DNA of 64,000 bases from Bacillus benzoevorans. Its GTDB lineage: Bacteria; Bacillota; Bacilli; Bacillales; Cytobacillaceae. The stretch is taken from positions 595,404 through 659,403 of the forward strand of contig NZ_JACHGK010000001.1 in NCBI RefSeq assembly GCF_014207535.1. Direction: 5' to 3'. Positions within the stretch are counted from its first letter, which is position 1, and the number at the start of each line of letters is the position of its first letter. The notes under the pieces are model-generated. The model was not told the origin of the DNA. It ran no database searches and was given only the letters and a program-made list of their open reading frames with translations. The translations under genes and the position numbers were made by a program. This document shows, in pieces, positions 35,744 to 45,652 of the stretch.

Positions 35744-37342
35744 TCAATTTTGCATAGCTACTTCAATTAAGACTATTTCATCTAAAGTATGCAGGGTCTC
35801 TATTAGAATCGTTTCAAATTCATTCATGTTTCCGACTCGCATTCCCTTAATGCCAAAACTCGCCGCTAGTTGAACAAAATCAGGATTTTGAAAGCGTACA
35901 CCATAACTTTCTCCGAACAATTTAGTCATTTGCTGGACCTCTAATTTTAACATCGAATCATTTATCACAATGATGACGAAGGAAAGCCCAAGCCGTTTGG
36001 CAGTCTCTATTTCAGCAAAATTCATTAATGCTCCGCCATCACCGGTAATGCAAATGACAGGGTCCTTCGGGCAGGCTAGTTTGGCACCAATAGATCCTGG
36101 AATGGCGATTCCCATCGAGGCCAGCCCGTTTGAGATGATGAGCCGGTTTGGCTTTTTAGGCTGATATGTACGGGCGATAGAGACTTTATGGGCGCCTACA
36201 TCAGAAATGACAATTGTATTCTCTGTAGTGAAATCCTCAATACAATGAAGGATATCTTCGATTGTAAATGGAGTACTGCTGGTTTTGGTCTGTTGTCCGT
36301 CGTTTATTTGATAAGCACTCATAATTTTTTCCTTAAGATTACTATAGGGGATCCACGGTTTGGCAGGGGATCCCATTTGATTAAGTAATTGGAGTGTCTT
36401 CTGAATGTTCCCCACACATTCTATTGCGACTGGATAGTATTCATTCATTTCTGCTGGCAAAGAATCAATATGTAACACGGGAATCTTTTTATAATTCCAA
36501 TGCTGCGGAAGTTGTTCTACAAAGTCGACACCGATAGCAATTAATAAATCAGCTTCTTGCATCCCAGTTAAAACTAGATCATTTTCATTAAATCCAAACG
36601 TAAAATAATTAGCAGGGTGTGCTTTGTCTAAAATGCCTTTGGCCATAAAACTGTGTGTTACAGGTGCTTGAAGGGTGTTGATAAAGGTCTGAAGCTCAAT
36701 CGCTGCATCCTGTCTTATGACACCGTTTCCAACCAAAATAAATGGTTTCATATGGCTTTCTATCAGGGTAATGGCAGACTTTAATGTTTCCAAAACTGGG
36801 ACATTTTCAGGTAAAGGATTTACGGACAAAGGTTTGTTGCTTATTTTTTGCGTTAAAAAGTTTTCCGGAATGACAACGGCCACTGAACCCGGTTTTTCCA
36901 TTTTAGCCTCTCTGAAAGCCTTTCGAATCATTGCCGGAACATTCAGCGAATCTGTGAGTTGTGTGCTCCACTTTGTTGCGGGTTCACACAATTTTACGAT
37001 GTCTAAATATTGGTGTGATTCTGGATGGTGCCGCTCCATAGAAGCTTGCCCAATCAAGGCAACTAGTGGTGAATGGTCGAGTTTGCTGCTTGAGATTCCA
37101 GTCAAAAGGTTTGTAGCGCCTGGGCCTAAAGTGGATAAACAGACACCTGCTTTCTTTGACAGTCTCCCATACACATCCGCCATAAAAGCAGCCCCTTGTT
37201 CATGCCTCACATTGACAAATTGAATTTGCTTTGATTTTGCTAATGATTCAGCGAGGTCAAGCGTCTCCTTGCCAACGATCCCAAATACATATTCTACACC
37301 TTCGTTTTCTAAACAATGGATGATACAATCGGATACTTTCAT
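35744..37342 (-). CDS. TPP-dependent acetolactate-synthase-like enzyme
   Basis: A 532-residue thiamine-diphosphate enzyme with three domains. The N-terminal domain has the catalytic Glu in VRHEQGAAFMADVYGR. The central domain is a DHS-type Rossmann fold. In the C-terminal domain the TPP/Mg2+ motif runs from GDGGALMNFAEIETA to the conserved VIIVIND. Family options include acetolactate synthase (AlsS/IlvB), sulphoacetaldehyde acetyltransferase and benzoylformate decarboxylase. The length and the QASMERHHPESHQYLD segment suggest an AlsS/IlvB-like enzyme, without a small regulatory subunit nearby. It is divergent from the methylase gene. Confidence 0.8.
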   Translation of the reverse strand: MKVSDCIIHCLENEGVEYVFGIVGKETLDLAESLAKSKQIQFVNVRHEQGAAFMADVYGRLSKKAGVCLSTLGPGATNLLTGISSSKLDHSPLVALIGQASMERHHPESHQYLDIVKLCEPATKWSTQLTDSLNVPAMIRKAFREAKMEKPGSVAVVIPENFLTQKISNKPLSVNPLPENVPVLETLKSAITLIESHMKPFILVGNGVIRQDAAIELQTFINTLQAPVTHSFMAKGILDKAHPANYFTFGFNENDLVLTGMQEADLLIAIGVDFVEQLPQHWNYKKIPVLHIDSLPAEMNEYYPVAIECVGNIQKTLQLLNQMGSPAKPWIPYSNLKEKIMSAYQINDGQQTKTSSTPFTIEDILHCIEDFTTENTIVISDVGAHKVSIARTYQPKKPNRLIISNGLASMGIAIPGSIGAKLACPKDPVICITGDGGALMNFAEIETAKRLGLSFVIIVINDSMLKLEVQQMTKLFGESYGVRFQNPDFVQLAASFGIKGMRVGNMNEFETILIETLHTLDEIVLIEVAMQN

Positions 37343-37635
37343 ATATTCTCCTTATAAGTTTTTTTGTGAATAGTCGATCTAGCTTTGAACTTTATAATCT
37401 ATGTTTGCGGAAATTGAAAATAAACTATCCCACAAAATCTTAATAAATGGAAGGATATTGGTAAGTCTCTTGTTTAGTTTGATGTAATATGACGTTCTTA
37501 TTCAATCGAAGTTCGACAATAATATGGTGAAATTTAATGGTTTATTTGTCGATATGAAAATGATATGATGAAATATAGAATTTCTGTTCGTATATTTTGA
37601 TAAGATATTATGGAAGGAAAAGGGAGAGGGGTAAA

Positions 37636-38502
37636 TTGGCAATAGGAACAAATAACAATCTGGTACAGCCATTCTTAAAGTGGGCTGGCGGAAAGCGGCA
37701 ATTGCTTCCGGAGATTCGCAAGTATATTCCCCAGAGTATTAACACTTACTACGAACCATTCATTGGCGCCGGTGCTGTTCTTTTTGACCTGCAGCCTAAG
37801 AAAGCGGTCATTAATGATGTGAATATTGAATTGGTTAATATTTATCATGTAGTGAAACATAATGTGGACGAGTTAATTGACACATTAAAAAAGCATGAAA
37901 ATGGAAATGAAAGTGACTATTTCTATGCGATCCGCTGCCTTGATCGAAATAAGGAAGAGTACACTCAGCTCTCAGCTGTGGAAAAAGCGGCAAGAATGAT
38001 TTATTTGAATAAAACTTGTTTTAATGGTCTTTTCCGCGTAAACAGTAAAGGGCAATTTAATGTTCCTTTTGGGAAATACAAAAATCCGCAAATCGTGAAT
38101 GAGAATATCCTTAGGGCTGTTCATACTTATTTAAGCACAAATGATGTAACTATTCTGAATCGGGATTTTTCAGATGTAACTGCGCCTGCTGAAAAGGGAG
38201 ATTTTGTTTACTTTGACCCTCCATATGATCCGCTTTCCGATACATCTTCTTTTACCAGCTACAGCTTAGACGGTTTTAGAAAAGAAGACCAGATTAGACT
38301 AAGAGACACATTTGCTGAGCTCGATAAAAAAGGCTGTAAAGTTTTATTAAGCAACTCGGCAACAGATTTTATTAAAGATATATACAGTGATTTTCACATT
38401 GAAATTGTATCAGCGACTAGAAATATCAATTCAGTAGCATCAAAGCGCGGCAAAATTGATGAAGTGCTGGTGATGAATTATGAGCCAAACGAAAACCGAT
38501 AA
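37636..38502 (+). CDS. DNA adenine methylase, Dam/DpnM type
   Basis: A 288-residue amino-methyltransferase of the alpha group. It shows the AdoMet motif FLKWAGGKRQLLPEI, YYEPFIGAGAVLFDL and the catalytic DPPYDP motif in FVYFDPPYDPL. The overall spacing matches Dam/DpnM/MboI-type enzymes that methylate adenine in GATC, but the target is inferred. The start is TTG 37636, behind AAAGGGAGAGGGG; an upstream in-frame TTG at 37597 has no site. It overlaps the next gene by 23 bases, which points to a restriction-modification pair. Confidence 0.88.
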   Translation: MAIGTNNNLVQPFLKWAGGKRQLLPEIRKYIPQSINTYYEPFIGAGAVLFDLQPKKAVINDVNIELVNIYHVVKHNVDELIDTLKKHENGNESDYFYAIRCLDRNKEEYTQLSAVEKAARMIYLNKTCFNGLFRVNSKGQFNVPFGKYKNPQIVNENILRAVHTYLSTNDVTILNRDFSDVTAPAEKGDFVYFDPPYDPLSDTSSFTSYSLDGFRKEDQIRLRDTFAELDKKGCKVLLSNSATDFIKDIYSDFHIEIVSATRNINSVASKRGKIDEVLVMNYEPNENR

Positions 38503-39766
38503 AGCCTGGGAAATCTTATTTGAGCGTCATAAAATCCTGCAAAATGTGCAGCAAAATGGATTTTTTGAAATTCAAGCAAAAGAAATAAAAGAGGTGAGAG
38601 AGCCGAGGTTAATGGCGAAGTTCGACCACTTCAGCCACTTGCCGAAGCTCTTTAAAGATCATGGCTTATCGATTTTGCCGATTTCAAGGTCTAGTTATGT
38701 TATTGGTGAGTTTGATGTGTATGAGAAGGTCAGCTATAACGAAAAACTGAAGCCGATTCAAGTGGAATTTCCCGCTAATATAACGACAATAGACCCTGCA
38801 AACCTTTACTCTGAAAGTTCTGCCCTCCATTGTGCCCATGTAACGGGTATGATGGAAATGCTGTTGGGGGAACCGTCTTTTCAGACGATCTCGGGCAGAA
38901 TGTCATCGAAAGAGTTTGACTTTATGATCAGAACGCGAAAAGGCAATGAAAAGCTCATTAACATAAAAAACTCTCAGATTGAAATTGATGGGGGATATGA
39001 AAGTCAAAGCCAATTCATGATCGTCGAAGCAAAGAATGAAACGGTTGAGGATTTCCTGGTGCGGCAGCTTTATTATCCATTTCGTTTATGGAAAGAAAAA
39101 ACAGATAAAGAGGTTAAACCGGTCTTTTTCACCTATTCAAATGATATTTTCAGCTTTTTCATTTATGAATTTACTGACCCGCAGAAGTATAACTCGTTAA
39201 AATTGGTTGAGCAAAAGGATTTTATTATTGCTCATGAGGAGTTGGAGCTTGAAGATATTGTGGAGGTCTTTCATGCTGTTCAGACTGTACCAGAGCCAGA
39301 GATTCCATTCCCTCAAGCGGACTCGTTCACACGGGTGGTTGATTTGTTAGGTTTACTCGTTGAGAATGATATGAGTAAAGACCACATCACAAGAAATTAT
39401 GCCTTTGACGAAAGACAAACAGGTTACTATACCTCAGCAGGGATGTATCTCGGCTTGATTGAAAAATACACGGACGAAAATAAACAAGTCATGTTTACCC
39501 TCACGAAAGCTGGAAGGGGAATCATGGGACTCAGAACAAAAGATAAATTTTTGAGTTTGACGGAGATGATTCTGGCTCATGAACCGTTCAAACAAGTCTT
39601 AGCTGAGTATTTGCAAAACGGGTCACTTCCTGAAAAGGCGAGAGTAATTGAGATTATGAAGCGGTGCAGCCTCTACAATGTTCAATCAGAAAGCACTTAT
39701 TTTAGAAGAGCCTCAACGGTGATTGGCTGGATAAATTGGATTCTGGAATTACCGGAGACATACTAA
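38480..39766 (+). CDS. Probable type II restriction endonuclease partner
   Basis: A 428-residue protein overlapping the methylase gene. A PD-(D/E)XK core is visible in FDFMIRTRKG...SQIEIDGGYESQSQFMIVEAKNE, with Asp, Glu and E-x-K in the expected order. The C-terminal part (TGYYTSAGMYLGLIEKY, then a helical region) reads as a winged helix. The gene overlap and spacing make a restriction role likely. It is longer than DpnII/MboI and I cannot tie it to a named subtype. An alternative is a standalone nuclease. The terminator directly follows. Confidence 0.65.
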   Translation: MSQTKTDKAWEILFERHKILQNVQQNGFFEIQAKEIKEVREPRLMAKFDHFSHLPKLFKDHGLSILPISRSSYVIGEFDVYEKVSYNEKLKPIQVEFPANITTIDPANLYSESSALHCAHVTGMMEMLLGEPSFQTISGRMSSKEFDFMIRTRKGNEKLINIKNSQIEIDGGYESQSQFMIVEAKNETVEDFLVRQLYYPFRLWKEKTDKEVKPVFFTYSNDIFSFFIYEFTDPQKYNSLKLVEQKDFIIAHEELELEDIVEVFHAVQTVPEPEIPFPQADSFTRVVDLLGLLVENDMSKDHITRNYAFDERQTGYYTSAGMYLGLIEKYTDENKQVMFTLTKAGRGIMGLRTKDKFLSLTEMILAHEPFKQVLAEYLQNGSLPEKARVIEIMKRCSLYNVQSESTYFRRASTVIGWINWILELPETY

Positions 39767-39769
39767 GGG

Positions 39770-39798
39770 AGCTGCCACTTGGCAGCTTCCTTTTTTTC
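39770..39798 (+). terminator. Terminator of the restriction-modification pair
   Basis: GGGAGCTGCC pairs with GGCAGCTTCC (one G-T) across ACTT, followed by seven T. Confidence 0.9.
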
Positions 39799-39828
39799 TA
39801 AAATGGGTTAAGCCCCATGTTTACAATA

Positions 39829-39862
39829 AAAAAATATCCGGCAAAATGAGATGCCGGATACC
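39829..39862 (-). terminator. Possible second terminator of the lsrK-cupin transcript
   Basis: ATCCGGC pairs with GCCGGAT; on the minus strand a TATTTTTTT tract follows. It lies 170 bp after the cupin stop. Confidence 0.6.
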
Positions 39863-39975
39863 AAACAGATTTCCATAAGGGGTTATGAAAGTAATCTGTT
39901 TAATAGGTATTCTACGGGTTAATTCTGAAATAAACATGAAAAAATAGTTAACAAAATATTACAAAGTAAAGTAAA

Positions 39976-40012
39976 GATGCGGGCATCTTTATGGAAGAAT
40001 GCCCGCATTTGA
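39976..40012 (-). terminator. Terminator of the lsrK-cupin transcript
   Basis: ATGCGGGCAT pairs with ATGCCCGCAT; on the minus strand a CTTTACTTT tract follows, 20 bases after the cupin stop. Confidence 0.65.
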
Positions 40013-40031
40013 ATTGATATTCTAGTAATAT

Positions 40032-40385
40032 TTAAATAGTCGGTTTATAATCCACTTCCACTTTGTCATTTTCATGAAAAGGTGAAAGCATAAAAGCTGC
40101 TTTAAATTGCTTATCTCCTTTGTTCACTAAATAATGTACCTGTTTTGGCTCAACATGGATGAAGTCTCCTTTTTTACAGTGATGCACGGTTTGGTCTATA
40201 TGTATTTCTAATTCTCCTTCGAGAATAAAGAAATTTTCTTCCATGAATTGATGATAATGAGCAGGAAAATCCTGACCGGGCTGCAAAACAACCACGCCGA
40301 AGCTCATCCTCGGTCCCCTGATAAGATATTTCGGACCGCTATTTCCAAAACGATAATCTCTTTCGTTCTCATGAATAATGGTCAT
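40032..40385 (-). CDS. Cupin-domain protein of the lsr locus
   Basis: A 117-residue single-domain cupin. Motif 1 is PGQDFPAHYHQFMEENFFILEG, with two His and a Glu as metal ligands, and motif 2 lies around GDFIHVEPKQVHYL with another His. The gene overlaps the end of lsrK and shares its transcript. LsrG, the small enzyme that isomerises phospho-AI-2 before LsrF, is absent from the locus. A cupin isomerase doing this step is a reasonable guess but unproven. ATG 40385 was chosen; the in-frame GTG 40394 is too close to AGGAGG. Confidence 0.75.
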   Translation of the reverse strand: MTIIHENERDYRFGNSGPKYLIRGPRMSFGVVVLQPGQDFPAHYHQFMEENFFILEGELEIHIDQTVHHCKKGDFIHVEPKQVHYLVNKGDKQFKAAFMLSPFHENDKVEVDYKPTI

Positions 40386-41967
40386 CCTGATCACTTCCTC
40401 CTTTTTTTACTCCGGGTGCGATCCACATGTGCTCCGTTAATCCGCTATCCGCCAGGTCCAATTGGATTTTGTATATTTCTTTCCACTTTTTATATAAATT
40501 CTCATAAACTAAATTATTTTCCTTTTTAGGATCATATGTTTTTTCGAATTGAACAACTTTAGAAATAGCATCATCAAAATCATTAAAGACTTTAGCCCCG
40601 ACTCCTGCACAAATAGCCGCACCAAGGGCTGTCGATTCTTTCACAACAGGAACGGTTAATGGCTTGTTGAGTACATCGGATACAATTTGACACCATAAAT
40701 CGCTTTTTGATGCACCGCCTGCAAAAATTACGGACTTTGGAGACGTCTTGGTTATTTCATTGACCAGTTCAATGTTTCCTTTTGTGATAAAGGCTGCATT
40801 TTCCATAATGGCCCGATAAAAGCTGACTTTATTAAATTTCAGCGGATCCAGTTTAAAATTGATAAAGCTTGGAGCGGCATGTTTCCATGACAGATAATTC
40901 ATTTTGTCGGAAAAAATACATTGTAATCCGTAGCTCCCGACCGGTACACTGCTCGCTCGATTATCCATTTGGGCATAAATACTTTCACCTGTTTCATCTT
41001 GGATATGCCTTTCTAATTCGCAGAAGCTGTCTCGAAACCATCTCATGACGAGCCCAGGGAAAAAGGCGATCGCTTCATACTGCCAGGTATTGGGTACTGC
41101 GTGGCAGTTAATTCTTACTCTGCATCGCTTATCCATTGCAACTTGATTTGCTGTGTATTCATATTGCCAAAAACTTCCTCCAAATACGGCTGCATCCCCT
41201 TCATGTATAACTCCTGCCCCAATACAACCGAGTTGGGCATCTCCGCCTCCGGCCACGACGAGTGTTGCTGGATTCAGACCTGTTAGTTCTGAGATTTCCT
41301 TAGTAACGCTTCCAATCACAGTGCCGCTTTCGTGCACGATTGGGAAAATATCATGTTTCAAATTTACCTTTCTAGCAATATCAGAGTCCCAGATTCTCTT
41401 TTTAATATCGAAAAGACCGGTTGTACAGCCATTGGAGGGTTCGACCGAGATGACATTGGTTAAACGATAGGTAATCCAGTCATTTAGCATCGTTATATAT
41501 TTTATTTTTTCATAGATAGGTGGTAGATGATTTCTTACCCAGAGAATCCTTGGAATCGCGCCTAAGGAGAACGTCTGACCCGATACTTGATAGATATCCG
41601 ATTCTATTGAATCGCCTATGCGATGCAGTTCATAAACCTCATGGGTCGAACGTGAATCTACATTCGCACAGGCCCATAATTCCTTGCCATTCTCATCGTA
41701 CAAAACAATGGCTTCTCTCATGCTCGTAGTGGAAACAGCTAAAATATCTTTTGGGTTAACTTTACTTTTGTTTATCGTTTCTTTTATCAGATGGATAATG
41801 ATACTGATATTTTGATGAATATTAAAATCCATCGAGCCTGGAAATCTCTCATCCTCTTTATGAGTCCATTCAGAACTTGAACCGCATATTTCATGACCTT
41901 GTGTGTTGAAAAGAATCACTCTAACACTTCCCGTTCCCGCATCAACAGCCATTAGGTATTTTTCCAT
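40369..41967 (-). CDS. lsrK: Autoinducer-2 kinase LsrK
   Basis: A 532-residue FGGY-family kinase. The ATP/ADP-binding phosphate-1 motif is VDAGTGSVRVILF, followed by GGGDAQLGCIGAG and FAGGASKSDLWCQ. Among FGGY kinases the STTSMREAIVLYDENG and SRSTHEVYELH segments match LsrK, which phosphorylates AI-2 (DPD-derived) at C5 so it stays in the cell. The gene is divergent from lsrA with a 188-bp control region. The ribosome site is GGAAGGAAGG. Confidence 0.88.
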   Translation of the reverse strand: MEKYLMAVDAGTGSVRVILFNTQGHEICGSSSEWTHKEDERFPGSMDFNIHQNISIIIHLIKETINKSKVNPKDILAVSTTSMREAIVLYDENGKELWACANVDSRSTHEVYELHRIGDSIESDIYQVSGQTFSLGAIPRILWVRNHLPPIYEKIKYITMLNDWITYRLTNVISVEPSNGCTTGLFDIKKRIWDSDIARKVNLKHDIFPIVHESGTVIGSVTKEISELTGLNPATLVVAGGGDAQLGCIGAGVIHEGDAAVFGGSFWQYEYTANQVAMDKRCRVRINCHAVPNTWQYEAIAFFPGLVMRWFRDSFCELERHIQDETGESIYAQMDNRASSVPVGSYGLQCIFSDKMNYLSWKHAAPSFINFKLDPLKFNKVSFYRAIMENAAFITKGNIELVNEITKTSPKSVIFAGGASKSDLWCQIVSDVLNKPLTVPVVKESTALGAAICAGVGAKVFNDFDDAISKVVQFEKTYDPKKENNLVYENLYKKWKEIYKIQLDLADSGLTEHMWIAPGVKKGGSDQDDHYS

Positions 41968-42064
41968 AAGTTCCTTCCTTCCATCACTGAATGCAGCTTC
42001 ATAGTATTAATCAAATATTTATGAAAATCACAGTGAAAACATGCTTCGATTTTGCTTCGCTGTA

Positions 42065-42081
42065 TAATCAAAAAGTGATTA
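42065..42081. promoter_or_regulatory. Inverted repeat in the lsrK-lsrA control region
   Basis: TAATCA-AAAAG-TGATTA is a perfect 6-5-6 inverted repeat between the divergent lsrK and lsrA genes. It could be an operator. No LsrR gene is present in this window, so the binding protein is unknown. Confidence 0.45.
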
Positions 42082-42155
42082 GTGCCCAAAAAATTAAATA
42101 ATGAAATGACATACATGGACATATACATAGTTTTAAAATGTATGGTGGTGAATTT

Positions 42156-43652
42156 ATGGAAGGATCTAGGAGATTAGTGAAATTAGAAGATATCCATAAA
42201 TCATTTAATCAAAGCAAGGTATTAAAGGGAGTTTCCTTAGAAATTTGCGAGTCAGAAGTGATTTCCATTATTGGTGGTAATGGAGCCGGTAAGAGTACGC
42301 TGATGAAGATTCTTTCAGGAGTCTATAAAGCGGATGATGGAAGTATCGAAATAAACGGTGCAAAAATGGTTCATATGAATCCGTCCCTTGTTCATGAGAA
42401 AGGAATTTATTTAGTTCCGCAAGAGCCTTTGTTATTTCCAAATATGACAGTCGGACAAAATCTTTTCATTGGAATGAGAAAGAAAAAAGCGGAAGTACGG
42501 GAGAAGGCAAAAAAGTTAATGAATCAATTAGGATGGAGGCTCGATTTAAACCGGTTTGCCTGTTCATTATCCATTGCAGAACAGCAACAGGTTGAAATCA
42601 TTAAAGGGCTCATAAGGGATGCGAAGGTTCTTATCCTTGATGAACCGACTTCTTCCTTAACCTTTGCCGAAACAGAGGCTTTATTTAAGATAATCGAAAA
42701 ATTAAAAGCTTCCGGTGCCGGAATCATTTATATCACTCACAGACTGGATGAAGTGTTTCAAATTTCAACGCATGCTGCGATCCTGCGGGATGGGAAAGTC
42801 ACACTTAAAGGAAAGATTGAGGAATTTACGAAAGAAATACTCATTAAAGGATTATTGCCTCCAGACAGTAAACGTGATGGAATCGAAACAGTGGCGAAGA
42901 AATACGCTAATCGCAGAAAGGAAGAACCGGTCCTTCAGGTGCAAAATATAACGGGAGACGGTTTTAAAAATATTAGTTTTGATCTTTTTAAGGGTGAAGT
43001 GGTCGGACTTGCTGGTCTTGTTGGGTCAGGAAGGACCGAAATTGCCGAGGCCATCTATGGGATGAATAAAGTGAAAAGCGGTAAGGTTTTTTTACATGGT
43101 AAGGAAATTACCAATCTAGCGGTAAAGGAAACGATTGAAAGCGGGTTAGCCTATTTACCTGAGGATCGATTTTTGAACGGGATATTTGCTATTAGTTCTA
43201 TAAGCAGTAATATTACAGCACAAATCATTAAAAAACAGCGTTTTTTTATTGATAAAAAATTTGAAAGAAAAATTACAGATGAATATGTCCGTAAATTAAG
43301 CATTAAAATGACCAGTTACGAGGTCGAATTGAAACAATTATCCGGGGGAAATCAGCAAAAAGTAGTCATGGCAAGGATTTTATCGACAAGCCCGGAGCTC
43401 ATTATCTTAGATGAACCAACAAGAGGAATCGATGCTGCCGCAAGAGGCGATATTTATACCATGATTACACAATTAAAAGAACAAGGAATTTCCATATTAC
43501 TTATTTCTTCTGATTTAGAAGAAATTGAAAGAGTGAGTGACCGAATCTATGCCATTTACAGGGGAACTTGCCGTGTTTGTCTTGAATACGACGAGATCAA
43601 TGCCAAAAATGTGATGAGCGCTGCCTTCGGTACCTATAAAGGAAGGGAATAA
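42156..43652 (+). CDS. lsrA: AI-2 import ATP-binding protein LsrA
   Basis: A 498-residue sugar-type ABC ATPase with two nucleotide-binding domains. The first has Walker A GGNGAGKST and signature-like LSIAEQQQVEI; the second has GLVGSGRTE, LSGGNQQKV and LIILDEPTRGID. The second Walker A is changed (VGSGRTE), as usual for the second half of RbsA/LsrA-type proteins. It powers AI-2 uptake with LsrC, LsrD and LsrB. ATG 42156 follows GGTGGTG; ATG 42138 lies upstream of that site. First gene of the lsrACDBF operon. Confidence 0.92.
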   Translation: MEGSRRLVKLEDIHKSFNQSKVLKGVSLEICESEVISIIGGNGAGKSTLMKILSGVYKADDGSIEINGAKMVHMNPSLVHEKGIYLVPQEPLLFPNMTVGQNLFIGMRKKKAEVREKAKKLMNQLGWRLDLNRFACSLSIAEQQQVEIIKGLIRDAKVLILDEPTSSLTFAETEALFKIIEKLKASGAGIIYITHRLDEVFQISTHAAILRDGKVTLKGKIEEFTKEILIKGLLPPDSKRDGIETVAKKYANRRKEEPVLQVQNITGDGFKNISFDLFKGEVVGLAGLVGSGRTEIAEAIYGMNKVKSGKVFLHGKEITNLAVKETIESGLAYLPEDRFLNGIFAISSISSNITAQIIKKQRFFIDKKFERKITDEYVRKLSIKMTSYEVELKQLSGGNQQKVVMARILSTSPELIILDEPTRGIDAAARGDIYTMITQLKEQGISILLISSDLEEIERVSDRIYAIYRGTCRVCLEYDEINAKNVMSAAFGTYKGRE

Positions 43653-43653
43653 A

Positions 43654-44634
43654 ATGAAAGGTTTGATAAAACATCGGGAATTTAGAACGATTATATTCTT
43701 GATTTTACTCTTCTTGTTTGTCGGTCTGATTAACTCTGATTATATTTCTCCTGATAATATACAAAATTCATTGAAAAATAGTCTGCTATACATCATCCTT
43801 GCGGCAGGATTGAGCTTCGTTTTATTGACTGGTGAAATCGATATCTCAATCGGTGGAATTTTGGGCCTTAGTGCGGCAGTCAGCGGCATGGTTCTTAGAG
43901 ATGGTGGAAGTATGGTGCTGGCAGTCATCATCGCAGCAGCGATTGGTGCGGCTATTGGTTTAGTCAACGGCTTAGGAGTAACGGTATTAAAAATCTCCTC
44001 TTTTATTATGACTCTGGGAATGCTCGAAATTGTCAGAGTCATACATGTTATTTATACAGACGGTCAATGGATCGAGAATCTTCCGGCAAGCTTTAAAAAA
44101 ATATCACAGCTGAGTTTTTTGGGGATCAACATACTGGCTATTGCTGTCATTTTGCTCATCATTTCAGCACATATCTTTTTATCACAAAGTAAAAAGGGAA
44201 GATATTTCGCAGCTATTGGAGATAATGAAGACGGGGCCATATTAATCGGAATACCAGTCAAAAAAATGAAAATATCAGCCTTTGTCATTTCAGGTATTTC
44301 TGCCTCTTTAGCGGGGCTCATTTTTGCAAGCCAAATCGGTTTTATTTCAACGACTGCCGGATTAGGAATTGAAATGACAGTTATTGCAGCAGCAGTGCTT
44401 GGAGGGGTATCTCTGAGCGGAGGAGTAGGTTCTGTCATTGGAGCAGCGATCGGGGCCATTATTATGAGCTCGATCCATTCTGCGCTCGTTTTCTTAAAGG
44501 TTCCGGCATTCTGGAATTCAGCGATTTCAGGTGCACTGTTAATAATCATTGTTGTCACGGATGTTCTCATGGCGCGCAGGGCCGATATGAAAGCACGAAA
44601 AGATCGATTAAATGCAAGAGTGTTAGACCTTTAA
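43654..44634 (+). CDS. lsrC: AI-2 import permease LsrC
   Basis: A 326-residue permease of the ribose/AI-2 class with about nine to ten hydrophobic helices and the BPD_transp_2 signature around GEIDISIGGILGLSAAVSG. It starts two bases after the lsrA stop behind GGAAGGGAA. With LsrD it forms the membrane channel. Confidence 0.9.
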   Translation: MKGLIKHREFRTIIFLILLFLFVGLINSDYISPDNIQNSLKNSLLYIILAAGLSFVLLTGEIDISIGGILGLSAAVSGMVLRDGGSMVLAVIIAAAIGAAIGLVNGLGVTVLKISSFIMTLGMLEIVRVIHVIYTDGQWIENLPASFKKISQLSFLGINILAIAVILLIISAHIFLSQSKKGRYFAAIGDNEDGAILIGIPVKKMKISAFVISGISASLAGLIFASQIGFISTTAGLGIEMTVIAAAVLGGVSLSGGVGSVIGAAIGAIIMSSIHSALVFLKVPAFWNSAISGALLIIIVVTDVLMARRADMKARKDRLNARVLDL

Positions 44635-44653
44635 GAGGAGGTGCAGAACTAGA

Positions 44654-45652
44654 GTGCTAAAAAAAGGTGCTAACTGGAACGTACTACTATTCATAGTCTT
44701 AATTTCAGAAATAGTTGTTTTTGGTTTGATTAATCCAAGATTTTGGAATATAAGCATTTTATTAAATAGTTTTAATGATTTTATTGGGATCGCCGTCATC
44801 GCTTTTTTTGTTACTTTTGTAGTGATTACTGGGGGTATCGATATATCTGGCGGTTCGATTATCGGATTAACCTCTGTTGTAACCGGAATTTTAGCTCAAG
44901 TCATAGGGGTGAATATCTGGATTGCACTGATAGTTGGGATATTAACTGGCGGTTTTTGCGGATTGCTAAATGGGATTTTTATTGCCTATGCTAAGGTTCC
45001 CGCGATGGTCTTAACCCTTGGCGGGATGCTTTTATACAGCGGTGCTGCGCTCGTACTTGTCGGCTTTTCAGGTGCAAGCACATATGAAGGAATCTCAGGA
45101 TTCTCGCAGGAGTTTACCAATCTTGCAAATGGAAAACTATTTGGAATTCCCCATTCGGCCATTCTTTTTATTATTATGCTGCTTGCGGCTTATATTCTGC
45201 TTCACTTGACGAGGTATGGCAGATATATATATTTAATTGGTGTGAATCAAAATGCAGCTGAATACGCTGGGATCAATACGAGAAAAATTATCACCAGTAC
45301 TTATGTGTTATCAGGGATAAGTGCCGGTATTGCCGGAGTGATGTTGACTTCTTATTTGGGCAGTGCTAGAGCAGATTTTGGGGCTGAATATTTAATGCCC
45401 ATTCTAACAGCCGTTGTTTTAGGTGGAACCATCATAACAGGCGGTAAAGGAGGTGTTATTGGTACAGCCCTGGCAAGTATCATCATTGGTTTCTTAAAGT
45501 TAGGATTGCAAATGGCCGGGGTGCAGACACAATATATCGGTTTAGCAATCGGACTGCTCCTTATTATTTCTGTTTCCATTTTAGGAGTTTCAGAAATCAA
45601 ATCCCGTGTTCAAAGGCTGTTAAGTGGTAAAAACATAAAGGAGGAAATGTAA
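44654..45652 (+). CDS. lsrD: AI-2 import permease LsrD
   Basis: A 332-residue permease paralogous to LsrC, with the same fold and the segment GGIDISGGSIIGLTSVVTG. The GTG start lies 12 bases after AGAGGAGG, longer than usual. Its stop overlaps the lsrB start by one base (TAATG), giving translational coupling. Confidence 0.9.
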   Translation: MLKKGANWNVLLFIVLISEIVVFGLINPRFWNISILLNSFNDFIGIAVIAFFVTFVVITGGIDISGGSIIGLTSVVTGILAQVIGVNIWIALIVGILTGGFCGLLNGIFIAYAKVPAMVLTLGGMLLYSGAALVLVGFSGASTYEGISGFSQEFTNLANGKLFGIPHSAILFIIMLLAAYILLHLTRYGRYIYLIGVNQNAAEYAGINTRKIITSTYVLSGISAGIAGVMLTSYLGSARADFGAEYLMPILTAVVLGGTIITGGKGGVIGTALASIIIGFLKLGLQMAGVQTQYIGLAIGLLLIISVSILGVSEIKSRVQRLLSGKNIKEEM

